The position numbers were made by a program, and so were the translations under genes. The notes under the pieces were generated by a model that had not been told where the DNA came from, searched no databases, and saw nothing but the letters and a program-made list of their open reading frames with translations. A stretch of DNA of 20,124 nt from Litorimonas sp964610115. GTDB lineage: Bacteria > Pseudomonadota > Alphaproteobacteria > Caulobacterales > Maricaulaceae. The DNA lies in contig CAZSUW010000046.1 in the NCBI GenBank assembly GCA_964610115.1, positions 1-20,124 of the forward strand. Reading direction: 5' to 3'. Below are positions 8,353 through 15,450 of this stretch, piece by piece (the stretch's first letter is position 1; each line of letters begins with the position of its first letter).

Positions 8353-8361
8353 CTATCCACA
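8353..8361 (+). promoter_or_regulatory. DnaA box (8 of 9 to consensus)
   Basis: CTATCCACA differs from TTATCCACA only at the first base. The ten bases CTATCCACAG recur exactly at 8434, 81 bp away. Confidence 0.7.
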
Positions 8362-8433
8362 GACTAACGCTCTGGGAATTCATCAAAATTTTCAGTTAGA
8401 CACAAATTCATCTTTAAAACTAGATTGAATAGG

Positions 8434-8442
8434 CTATCCACA
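8434..8442 (+). promoter_or_regulatory. DnaA box (8 of 9 to consensus)
   Basis: CTATCCACA, identical to and in the same orientation as the box at 8353. It immediately follows the AT-rich stretch 8377-8431, which is the likeliest unwinding element. Confidence 0.7.
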
Positions 8443-8584
8443 GCCACCTGAGCCTTCGTTAACACATCTTACCAAAATCCTAACCTTTCCCACAGATTCA
8501 CAGGCTCTACATCTTCCTCTTCTTTTATAAAAAGAAAGAAGGAAGGGGGCGATTTGGGGACCATAACGGGGTAAAGCCTCCCTC

Positions 8585-9631
8585 ATGTCAGCCGATATAA
8601 AACCAACACCTCGGATTATCCGCGCTTATCAGGGCGAACGCCTTGATCCTGTTCCTCTATGGATGATGCGCCAAGCTGGACGCCACTTACCAGAATATTT
8701 GGAGGTTCGGGCAACCGCGAAAGACTTTATCGATTTTTGCTTTTCACCGGACAAAGCCGCAGAAGTGACCCTGCAACCGATCCGCCGCTATGACATGGAT
8801 GCGGCCATCCTGTTTGCCGATATCTTACTCATCCCGATCGGGCTGGGACGGCGGGTCGAGTTTGTCAAAGGCGTGGGACCAACGCTCGATCCAATCGATA
8901 CTGTCGGCATTGATGCCCTAACGATAAACGGCGCAGCAGACCGGATCAGCGCGGTTTACGAAACTGTCTCCCGTGTACGATCTGAATTGGATCCGACCAA
9001 GGCTCTGATCGGATTTTGCGGCGGACCATGGACCGTGGCGACCTATATGCTGGAAGGGCGCGGAACGCCGAACAAAGAAGCCGCCAAGCGTTTTGTCTAT
9101 GAACAGCCTGAGGCTATGGCCAGCCTGCTTCATGCTCTGGTGGAAAGCTCGGCGGACTATCTCATCGCACAGGCGAAAGCCGGGGCGGATGCACTCAAGA
9201 TTTTTGAAAGCTGGGCCGAAGGCTTATCGCCGGATCTGTTTGAACGCCTCGTCATTTATCCAACCGCGGACATTATTAAAAAAGTCAGAGCAGCCGGGGT
9301 GAGCGTGCCCATTATTGGTTTTCCGCGTGGGGCCGGACTGAATGCGATCCGCTACGCCCATGAAACCGGGATTACGGCGCTGGGGGCCGGGACAGATGTC
9401 CCGCTTTCAGATCTACGCGCGACGGTTCCAGAAGGCATGTGTTTGCAAGGCAATCTTGATCCACTCGCCCTCAGAACAGGCGGCAAGGCTTTAACCCGCG
9501 CGGTCGAACAGGTTTTGAGTGACGGCGCAGACGGACCGCATGTTTTCAATCTCGGCCACGGGGTAACGCCTGATGTGAAGATCAAGGACGTCGAAGCGGT
9601 GATCGCGCAGATAAGAGAAAAACCCGAATAA
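8585..9631 (+). CDS. hemE: Uroporphyrinogen decarboxylase
   Basis: 348-residue cytoplasmic enzyme that removes four acetate carboxyls from uroporphyrinogen III to give coproporphyrinogen III in heme synthesis. The signature PLWMMRQAGRHLPEY is at residues 24-38. FADI at 77-80 supplies the conserved catalytic Asp79. GFCGGPWTVATYMLEGRGT, KIFESWAEGLSP, GFPRGAG, LQGNLDP and FNLGHGV follow in family order. Length is normal. No strong ribosome-binding site is seen before the ATG at 8585. It is transcribed out of the candidate origin, as in Caulobacter where the hemE promoter overlaps the origin. hemJ follows after 61 bp, probably in the same transcript. Confidence 0.96.
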   Translation: MSADIKPTPRIIRAYQGERLDPVPLWMMRQAGRHLPEYLEVRATAKDFIDFCFSPDKAAEVTLQPIRRYDMDAAILFADILLIPIGLGRRVEFVKGVGPTLDPIDTVGIDALTINGAADRISAVYETVSRVRSELDPTKALIGFCGGPWTVATYMLEGRGTPNKEAAKRFVYEQPEAMASLLHALVESSADYLIAQAKAGADALKIFESWAEGLSPDLFERLVIYPTADIIKKVRAAGVSVPIIGFPRGAGLNAIRYAHETGITALGAGTDVPLSDLRATVPEGMCLQGNLDPLALRTGGKALTRAVEQVLSDGADGPHVFNLGHGVTPDVKIKDVEAVIAQIREKPE

Positions 9632-9692
9632 AGCCCACATCTCATCGACGGTTGAGCCGTAGTTAAACGGTCAGAAACAGGAAAGCGACGCT

Positions 9693-10127
9693 ATGTTTGA
9701 TGCTTATCTTTGGATCAAAGCCTTTCACCTGATTGCGGTGATTTTCTGGATGGCGGGGCTTCTCTACTTACCGCGGCTTTTCGTCTACCATTCCGTCGCG
9801 ACGCCGGGCGGTGAGTTGGAAGCGAAGATGGAGGAGGCGGAGGCCAAATTACTCCGCATCATTATGAACCCGGCCATGATTGTGGCCTTTGTGTTAGGGG
9901 TCATCCTGCTTGGCTATAATATGCCGCCGCCCCTCTGGTTATTAGTGAAAGTCGCTTTGGCGTTTTCTCTGATCGCTTATCACGGGTTTTTGGCGAAGAC
10001 GCGAAAAGGCTTTCTGGATGGCGGGCGACCCAAATCGGAAAAGTTCTTCCGACGGATCAATGAAGTCCCGGCGCTGGTAACGATTGTGATTGTGGTGCTC
10101 GCCATTGTGAAACCCGTTTTCGGGTAA
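9693..10127 (+). CDS. hemJ: Protoporphyrinogen IX oxidase HemJ (membrane protein)
   Basis: 144-residue inner-membrane protein of the HemJ/UPF0093 family, which oxidises protoporphyrinogen IX to protoporphyrin IX in bacteria lacking HemY/HemG. Four hydrophobic segments are visible at about 5-27, 60-75, 81-99 and 124-142. The family motif KAFHLIAVIFWMAGLLYLPR (9-28) contains the conserved His12. A conserved lysine (Lys86) sits in the third helix (LLVKVALAF), and RRINEVP precedes the last helix. AGGAA at 9679-9683 is 9 bases before the ATG. Its position after hemE supports the heme role. In many alphaproteobacteria rho or hemH follows; here neither does. Confidence 0.9.
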   Translation: MFDAYLWIKAFHLIAVIFWMAGLLYLPRLFVYHSVATPGGELEAKMEEAEAKLLRIIMNPAMIVAFVLGVILLGYNMPPPLWLLVKVALAFSLIAYHGFLAKTRKGFLDGGRPKSEKFFRRINEVPALVTIVIVVLAIVKPVFG

Positions 10128-10188
10128 GGGTGAGCCTGTCGATTTTTGCAGACGGATTTAAGCTAAGCGGTGATCCAATAGAGCTTGC

Positions 10189-10653
10189 TTACGCACCGTC
10201 GACAGTCGCGATGTAAAGCTGACGCGCGCGGGTCAGGATGGCGTTTTCAACCTGACGGGCCGTGTCTGCATCTACCGCCGCGTCAGCCCAGCCATTGCCT
10301 TCGCGGACCTGCTTAAAGACAGAAACCTTTAAAGCATCGGCGCGCAAATTTGTATCCAGAATATAGGCGGTCGCGCGGATCCGCTCTGTCGGGGCGGCAG
10401 GATCTGCATACCAGTCTGTGATGACAACACCGCCAAAAGGATCGACTTGATCAAGCGGCAAGAAGTTGAGCGTTTCCAGTGTTGCCCGCCAGAGGAAAGC
10501 ATTCACGCCCGAAGCCGGGGCATTTTGTACGGCCCGCGCGACGCGGCGCTGCTCATTATCATTCGATCCAATGCCTAACGTGCTGCAGCCGCTGATCAAA
10601 GCGGCGGCGGGAAGAGCAATGAGAAGGCGTGTGAAGCGCATTGTCGTATCCAT
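10189..10653 (-). CDS. DUF3576-family putative lipoprotein
   Basis: 154-residue protein with a type II signal peptide: a short basic start, hydrophobic LLIALPAAALI, and lipobox LISGC, so the predicted lipidated cysteine is Cys23. The mature part contains NAFLWRATLETLNFLPL, DPFGGVVITDWY and ERIRATAYILD, which I recognise as DUF3576, a family restricted mainly to alphaproteobacteria with no known function. It is presumably anchored in the envelope. An ATG four codons further in (10641) is an alternative start. From memory, this gene usually sits with leuS, lptE and holA downstream of parB. Here it is alone, convergent to hemJ and divergent from the porin gene. Confidence 0.8.
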   Translation of the reverse strand: MDTTMRFTRLLIALPAAALISGCSTLGIGSNDNEQRRVARAVQNAPASGVNAFLWRATLETLNFLPLDQVDPFGGVVITDWYADPAAPTERIRATAYILDTNLRADALKVSVFKQVREGNGWADAAVDADTARQVENAILTRARQLYIATVDGA

Positions 10654-10760
10654 TTATCAGGCCGATTATGGGGTTATCGGCGTTTCATAGCCCTCTATGG
10701 CATGAAAGCCGCCTCGAAAAGCCCGACTTTCACTAAACTCTCGTAATCGTAAAGGTCATA

Positions 10761-10777
10761 TTAACCCTATTTTAGGG
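10761..10777 (+). promoter_or_regulatory. CtrA-like box and overlapping dyad upstream of the porin gene
   Basis: TTAA-N7-TTAG at 10761-10775 matches the CtrA consensus TTAA-N7-TTAA at 7 of 8 fixed positions. Overlapping it is a perfect inverted repeat, CCCTA-TTT-TAGGG, at 10765-10777. It lies 97 bp before the porin start and 108 bp before the DUF3576 start, in a 220-bp divergent gap that otherwise shows only a second isolated GGTTAAC at 10791-10797. Regulation by CtrA is inference. Confidence 0.4.
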
Positions 10778-10873
10778 CTCTTTCGGAAAAGGTTAACGTC
10801 AAGACTTCGTTGTGCGCGGGGCCATGAAATCCTTCTTGGCCTCTTATCCGCGCCATTACCGTGTGAGGGCTTC

Positions 10874-12782
10874 ATGGCGGCACGACAAAATAAAGAACAC
10901 CGCAAAGCGAAAAGCGCCGGTGTTTTCCCTGATCGACTTTTCTTCTCCGTCGGGCCGATCTTACTGATGGCGATGGGCGCAACGGTTGTGGCGTCAGCGC
11001 AAAGTAGCAGTCCCTTTGCCTCCCAGAAAAAAACGCAAGCCTGGGAAACGCCGCAAACTGCGCCTGTCCAGTCTGCGCCCGTCCAGTCCGCGCCAACGCT
11101 TCAGACCGCGCCCGCACAACAGGCCGCACAACCCGCTTACGCGGGTCAGTCCGGCTGGACACAAACCGCGCCTTCAGCGCCGGTGGCAGCGTCTCCGGAT
11201 TGGTCTAGCTATAGTCCGTCAACGGCGCCGACCTATTCACCCTCTGGCACACGGGCTTTATCCGGCCCGCTTTCAGCCACGCCGCAGACGGCACCCAGGG
11301 GCAATATGCTGCCCCAAGGCTATAGCACACAGCCTTCCNNNNNNNNNNNNNNNNNNNNNNNNNNNNNNNNNNNNNNNNNNNNNNNNNNNNNNNNNNNNNN
11401 NNNNNNNNNNNNNNNNNNNNNNNNNNNNNNNNNNNNNNCAGAACCCACAATGGGGAGAGGGTCAATCACAGGGAGCGGGGCAAGCCTATCCGGGACAAAC
11501 AAACCCTTACGGATATGCGGGTCAACAGCCTCAAAGTGGACCCTTACAACAGGGCCCTGTGCAAGGTGGACCGCTGGGGCAGCCCGCACCGCAAAAGCGG
11601 GGTTGGGTGGACCGGCTCGGTCTTCGTAATTTGTCGACGCTTTTGCGCGGCGGTCTGCGCGGCGGCGCGGCGGCCCGCGACACGTCCGGTAATGGCTGGG
11701 AAGAGGCTTTTGTCGGCGACGCGGATATTGAAGGCGAGGTTAGCGCCATTACCCAAGGCGGTTTGGAATACGGGATTAACCTGCAAGCGCGGGCCCAATA
11801 TGATGAAGGCCGTCGGGGCTTTGCCCGCCGCTTACCGGATTGCCCGCCAACCCTTGCGGGGTGTGCGTCTGTGATCGTGAACGGCGCTCCGGTCGCCCTG
11901 CGCGGGCATACATCCCAAGCCTATACATTTGGCGATGATGTTGCGGATGATGTGCAAGTCGCGATTGAATCAGCGCATTTATTCCTGCGTTCGGCCTATG
12001 GCGATATTACGGTCGGTCGGGATGATGGCGCGGCCTATCTGTTCAGCCTCGGCGCGCCAACGCTGCTCAATGTCGGGGCCAGCAACTCACCCGTTGATTA
12101 TACTGGTCTTGATGCCGTGAAGACGGTCAATGACGCCTCCGGTTTTGCGGAAAAAGTGACCTATACCAGCCCGCGCCTGCTGGGTGATCAAATTGGTGTC
12201 GGTGTTCAGTTCGGGGCGTCCTATGCGCTCGATCCAAATGTCTGCGGTGTCGATTATTGTGTGAACCGCAGCGATGTCGCCAATGTCCTTACCCCGGATC
12301 TGGAAGACGTAATGGAAGTCGGCGTGGCACTGGACCGGACCTTTGCAAACGGTATCCGCGCGGAACTGACCGGGACCTATGCCCGCGCGTCAGAACAATC
12401 GGGGATTGCAGGCTTTGACGATCTGTCCAGCTACGGCGCCGGAATTGAAGTCAGCCTGCGCGACTGGACCCTCGGCGGTAGCTGGTTGCAAAGCAATCAA
12501 GGCCTGATGGACGGCGATTATACCGCCTATGACATCGGCCTGACCTGGCAGCCATCCAAGCTGGGCTTCACCCTCGGTTATGGCCATGCCGAAGATGACC
12601 TTGTCAGTCTGACGTCGGATCAATTCACGGCCGGCGTGACCTATGATTGGACGGATCGCATTCGTTTCGGCGCGGGCGTGCAGCACGCTAATCGCGAAAC
12701 CCTGCGCGACATTGGCGCTATGGCGACTCTCGCTGACGACAAGGCCACAGCGATCTTCATCGAAGGCGGGATTACGTTTTAG
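10874..12782 (+). CDS. Outer-membrane porin-like beta-barrel protein with Q/P-rich N-terminal region (interrupted by assembly gap)
   Basis: The gene spans a 100-N gap (11339-11438). Residues 1-155 before the gap start with a long basic n-region, a hydrophobic stretch and a signal-peptidase site after VVASA (residue 42), then a Pro/Gln/Ala/Ser-rich, apparently disordered region. After the gap, 447 residues continue as more Q/G/P-rich sequence, then RGWVDRLGLRNLS and a barrel of alternating strands, including FLRSAYGDITVGRDDGAAYLF, typical of Gram-negative porins. It ends in GGITF, the C-terminal Phe insertion signal for the BAM complex. Both flanks end at codon boundaries, so the true gap length should be a multiple of three. 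The apparent frame change is an artefact of the 100-N placeholder. GAGGG precedes the ATG by 4 bases. Substrate is unknown. Confidence 0.8.
11060..11089 (+). repeat. Tandem 15-bp repeat in the porin N-terminal linker
   Basis: Two 15-bp units beginning GCGCC (11060-11074 and 11075-11089) differ at two positions and encode repeated AP-VQS. They show the repetitive nature of the linker in which the assembly later breaks. Confidence 0.75.
11339..11438. other. Assembly gap of 100 N
   Basis: Exactly 100 consecutive N, the conventional placeholder for a gap of unknown size, inside the low-complexity Q/P/G-rich part of the porin gene. Real length is unknown. Confidence 0.98.
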
Positions 12783-13410
12783 GGCGTAAAAGCTCTGCCA
12801 ATCCGTCAATCGCAGCCAATCCGCTTACACCGGTTCCGATCAGGGTGGGCGCGGTTTCGGTGGTGATCCCGCCCAATGCGATGACGGGGCAGGGGGTGGC
12901 AGCGGTTCGGTTCGTCAATTCTTCCACGCCAATCGCTGCGCCCGCTGAAGGGCTGGCAGAGTCAAATACGGATGAGACGAAAACCGCATCCAGCCCAGCG
13001 GCCGGAAACGGGCGGTCTGTTTTAGGGGCCGCTTGCGTGATGATCCAGTCTTTGCGGAACCGGCGTAGGTCTTTCGCTTTATAACGCCCGCGCGGCAGGT
13101 GAACGCCGTCCGCTTTTATCACACTGGCAAAGGCCGGATCGCCGCCGATCAGGAATTGTACGCCTCTGTCTTGTGTAATCATACGCAAACGATCGGCGCG
13201 GGCCAGATCATGCTGCCCTTCGGCTTCGCGGTAAATCAGCGCTGATCCTTCGGGCAGACGCGTGGCCAGATTTTCAATATCGGGAGTACGGTTGCGGTCA
13301 TGCATCAAGACAAGCGGGGCCAGCCGACAGGGCGCTCTTTCCGCGCGCAGCTGTGTCGCGATCGTCATCAGGCTTTTCAGCGCGGGCGGCATGTCATAGG
13401 GCGCAGGCAT
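12772..13410 (-). CDS. Thiamine phosphate synthase-like (ThiE/TenI superfamily) protein
   Basis: 212-residue TIM-barrel protein of the thiamine monophosphate synthase/TenI superfamily. ThiE couples the HMP pyrophosphate and thiazole phosphate halves of thiamine. Visible family elements are VLMHDRNRTPD near the start, ADGVHLPRG, a VFVSSVFDSASPSAG segment in place of the usual GPVF-T-TK loop, PVIALGGIT, and GVSGLAAIDGL at the end. The divergent loops mean it could be a TenI-like or salvage paralogue rather than true ThiE. The open frame runs to 13518 inside yggS. I chose the ATG at 13410 because AGAGG (13419-13423, complement) is 8 bases upstream; 13392 is an alternative. Its stop lies inside the end of the porin gene (11-bp convergent overlap). 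Confidence 0.75.
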   Translation of the reverse strand: MPAPYDMPPALKSLMTIATQLRAERAPCRLAPLVLMHDRNRTPDIENLATRLPEGSALIYREAEGQHDLARADRLRMITQDRGVQFLIGGDPAFASVIKADGVHLPRGRYKAKDLRRFRKDWIITQAAPKTDRPFPAAGLDAVFVSSVFDSASPSAGAAIGVEELTNRTAATPCPVIALGGITTETAPTLIGTGVSGLAAIDGLAELLRPKT

Positions 13411-14140
13411 GAGCGAGACCTCTAGCATAGCGAACCGCCGCGCGGCTATCCTGTCAGAGTTAAAAGCGGGGGCGGAAAAATCAAACCGTGCAGCGCCTGA
13501 TCTGATCGCCGTGTCCAAGGTTCAACCGGACGACCGGATTCAAGCGGCCTTGAATGCGGGGCAGACCGTGTTTGGCGAAAACCGCGTGCAGGAAGCGCAA
13601 ACCCGTTGGGGGGAAACGTTTGCCGATCATCGCGGGTCTCTGCGCCTGCATCTGATCGGACCGCTGCAAACCAATAAGGCCAAAGACGCGGCCCTGCTTT
13701 TTGATGTGATCCAAACGCTGGACCGAGAAAAATTAGCCAAGGCTTTGCTAAAGGCAGCGGACGCCGTGGGTCGAATGCCAGACCTGATGGTCCAAGTGAA
13801 CATTGGGCGTGAACCCCAAAAATCGGGCGTCGCGCCCGAAGACTTAGGTGCGTTTTTGGATCGCCTTGATACGGAATATGCGCTCCGCCCCGGCGATGGG
13901 ATTAAGGGCCTGATGTGTATCCAGCCTATGAATGAGCCCGCCGCGCCCCATTTCTGGCAGATGGAAACGCTGGCCAAACAGCATGGTCTCAACCAGCTCT
14001 CTATGGGGATGAGCGCGGATTACGCCACGGCCATTCCCTTTGGCGCGACCCATGTGCGTGTGGGTAGCGCGCTATTTGGCGAACGCGATTATTCGGCTCA
14101 GGCGTCGGCCTCTTCGGTCAATACGTCGGGTTTGCCGTAA
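13409..14140 (+). CDS. YggS/PROSC family pyridoxal-phosphate homeostasis protein
   Basis: 243-residue single-domain fold III PLP-binding protein, which binds PLP and buffers its level without known catalysis. DLIAVSKVQP contains the PLP-binding Lys37. FGENRVQEAQTRW, LHLIGPLQTNKAKDA, MVQVNIGREPQKSGV, GLMCIQPMNE, LSMGMSADYATAI and THVRVGSALFGERDY occur in family order. AGGG at 13398-13401 is 7 bases before the ATG. The start codon overlaps that of the divergent ThiE-like gene (shared CATG). The last 43 bp overlap the end of the convergent symporter gene, adding about a dozen low-complexity residues after the usual FG.RDY end. Confidence 0.92.
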   Translation: MSETSSIANRRAAILSELKAGAEKSNRAAPDLIAVSKVQPDDRIQAALNAGQTVFGENRVQEAQTRWGETFADHRGSLRLHLIGPLQTNKAKDAALLFDVIQTLDREKLAKALLKAADAVGRMPDLMVQVNIGREPQKSGVAPEDLGAFLDRLDTEYALRPGDGIKGLMCIQPMNEPAAPHFWQMETLAKQHGLNQLSMGMSADYATAIPFGATHVRVGSALFGERDYSAQASASSVNTSGLP

Positions 14141-15339
14141 TAGGTTTTCAGCCCGTTCGCTGTGCTCATAGAATCGGATTGCGTGTTCAGCACAGTACGC
14201 AAGCGGTCGAGGATCAATGTGTCGATCGTGATGATTAGGCCGACAACATATTGGGCGTAATCGGCCGAGACGCCTTGGCTAACCAGAATGTCTTGCAACA
14301 AGACGACTGAGGCGCTGGGCGTTCCCGCGGCGGCTGTCGCGAAGACCAGACTTTGGAAACCAACGACAAGCGCTTCGCCCAAGCCGACTTCCAGCCCGAA
14401 GGCGTTCATCGCATAAAGCGAAAGCAGAAGGAGACCGATCAGCGTGCCGACCATATTGATTGTCGCGCCAATGGTGAAAAACGGCGTGCTTTCATCTCCG
14501 CTCGCGCCCAGATCGTTACAGGCCTGCTTGGTCGCTGTCAGGGTCGCAATAGAGGATGAGGTGGAGAAGGCGACCAGCGCTTGCGGCAGGATGGCGGCAA
14601 GGACGCGGCGCAGACCAATCTTCAGTACAAAGGTCGTCACACCCACAATGACCAACCACGTGCCGACCATGGCCATCAGATAAGGCAGGAGCAGTCGTGC
14701 GAGGTTGCCCAGCGTTTCAACACCGTCAGGATTTGAGAGGGCTAACGTGACCGATCCAAAGACAGCGAGAGGGATGGTGTATTGCAGAAATTTACGAAAG
14801 CCCTTGATGAACAGATCAGAAATCGCATCGGCTTCCCGGCCGAGGTTTAGGCGCTTCAACGCCGCACCAAACAGCAAGCCCGTATAAATACAGATCATCA
14901 GAGCGCTGGTCAGAACCCCGTAGATCTTAGCCAGAAAGGGTGAGGCTTCGCGCTCGCCGCCCAGCGCGCCAACACTTTCCGCGCTGGGCAGAATTGTCAG
15001 GTCAGAAAAGGTGAAATAGGCGCTAATAGCCAGTGCCATACCGAGCAGTGAGAAGGCGACGAAGAAGCCCAAAACGCGCGCAAATTTCGCCCCGAGCCCG
15101 CCTGTACTGATCGCGATCGAACTGCCGATCGACATAATGATCAGCGCATACATAAGCGGTTTTAGCGGCACGAACAGCGCGTCTTTGGCGAGGCCCGCAA
15201 TCGACTTGGACAGATAGGTCTCCCCAATCATAATCGGACTGGAGAGTGCGGGGCTTCCGCCCAAGGCGTAAAAGCCGAACGCAGCAAGCGCCGCCACAAC
15301 CACTAAAGCCAACAGCGGAATATCGTGAATGGATTTCAT
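14098..15339 (-). CDS. Dicarboxylate/amino acid:cation symporter (DAACS/SDF family)
   Basis: 413-residue multi-pass inner-membrane transporter of the glutamate-transporter-like family, which uses sodium or proton gradients to import amino acids or C4-dicarboxylates. Hydrophobic helices run along its whole length. The re-entrant hairpin 1 serine motif AFSTSSSIATL is present. The TM7 motif reads INMVGT, with Val where many members have Asp (NMDGT). TM8 reads LDRLRTVLNTQSD, keeping the Asp, Arg, Asn and Asp positions that bind substrate and cation in the archaeal homologue Glt-Ph. Which substrate is used cannot be told. AAGGA (15348-15352, complement) is 8 bases before the ATG. It lies downstream of the PfkB kinase gene on the same strand. 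Confidence 0.88.
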   Translation of the reverse strand: MKSIHDIPLLALVVVAALAAFGFYALGGSPALSSPIMIGETYLSKSIAGLAKDALFVPLKPLMYALIIMSIGSSIAISTGGLGAKFARVLGFFVAFSLLGMALAISAYFTFSDLTILPSAESVGALGGEREASPFLAKIYGVLTSALMICIYTGLLFGAALKRLNLGREADAISDLFIKGFRKFLQYTIPLAVFGSVTLALSNPDGVETLGNLARLLLPYLMAMVGTWLVIVGVTTFVLKIGLRRVLAAILPQALVAFSTSSSIATLTATKQACNDLGASGDESTPFFTIGATINMVGTLIGLLLLSLYAMNAFGLEVGLGEALVVGFQSLVFATAAAGTPSASVVLLQDILVSQGVSADYAQYVVGLIITIDTLILDRLRTVLNTQSDSMSTANGLKTYYGKPDVLTEEADA

Positions 15340-15413
15340 AGCCCAGTTCCTTTGCCGCGCTCAGTAGCGCTCTGTCTTTGTGTGGCAAACGGCGCGCGGA
15401 AGGGCAAGCAGTA

Positions 15414-15435
15414 GAGTGCGCCTTTCAGCGCGCTT
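15414..15435 (-). terminator. Possible hairpin terminator after the PfkB kinase gene
   Basis: AGTGCGC (15415-15421) and GCGCGCT (15428-15434) pair over 7 bp with one G-U, around a 6-nt loop. They lie 16 bp beyond the kinase stop on its strand. There is no U-tract, so termination is uncertain. The rest of the 111-bp gap to the symporter shows only its ribosome-binding site. Confidence 0.3.
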
Positions 15436-15450
15436 GTGATAAGCCCGTGA

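Larger units (their letters stand above)
8125..8584. other. Candidate chromosomal replication origin (oriC)
   Basis: This 460-bp non-coding gap lies between divergent ppsR and hemE, the same neighbours that flank the origin in Caulobacter crescentus (established knowledge). It is far more AT-rich than the rest of the window. It holds two identical near-consensus DnaA boxes (8353-8361 and 8434-8442), weaker look-alikes at 8201-8209 (CTGTCCACA), 8274-8282 (TCATCCACG) and 8486-8494 (TTTCCCACA), and a 55-bp stretch (8377-8431) that is 43/55 A+T. One GANTC (CcrM-type methylation) site is at 8495-8499. A pyrimidine-to-purine switch at 8512-8549 closes the region before hemE. The ParABS cluster about 6 kb away fits origin proximity. 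No exact DnaA box and no full CtrA box was found, so boundaries and function remain inferred. Confidence 0.75.

Noticed and set aside
8459..8473. TTAACACATCTTACC in the origin region as a CtrA box
   Set aside because: The half-sites are TTAA and TTAC with a 6-base spacer instead of 7, so it is not a good match. Noted because CtrA sites occur in the Caulobacter origin.
10159..10191. Hairpin TAAGCTAAGC/GCTTGCTTA between hemJ and the DUF3576 gene
   Set aside because: The stem has a bulge, is AT-rich, has a 14-nt loop and no U-tract on either strand. It could be a weak bidirectional terminator but is not supported.
10986..11338. Porin frame starting at 10986 through the N run
   Set aside because: The alternative frame before the gap encodes Arg/Pro-rich nonsense. 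The frame from 10874 has a signal peptide and is the true start; the apparent fusion comes from the 100-N placeholder.
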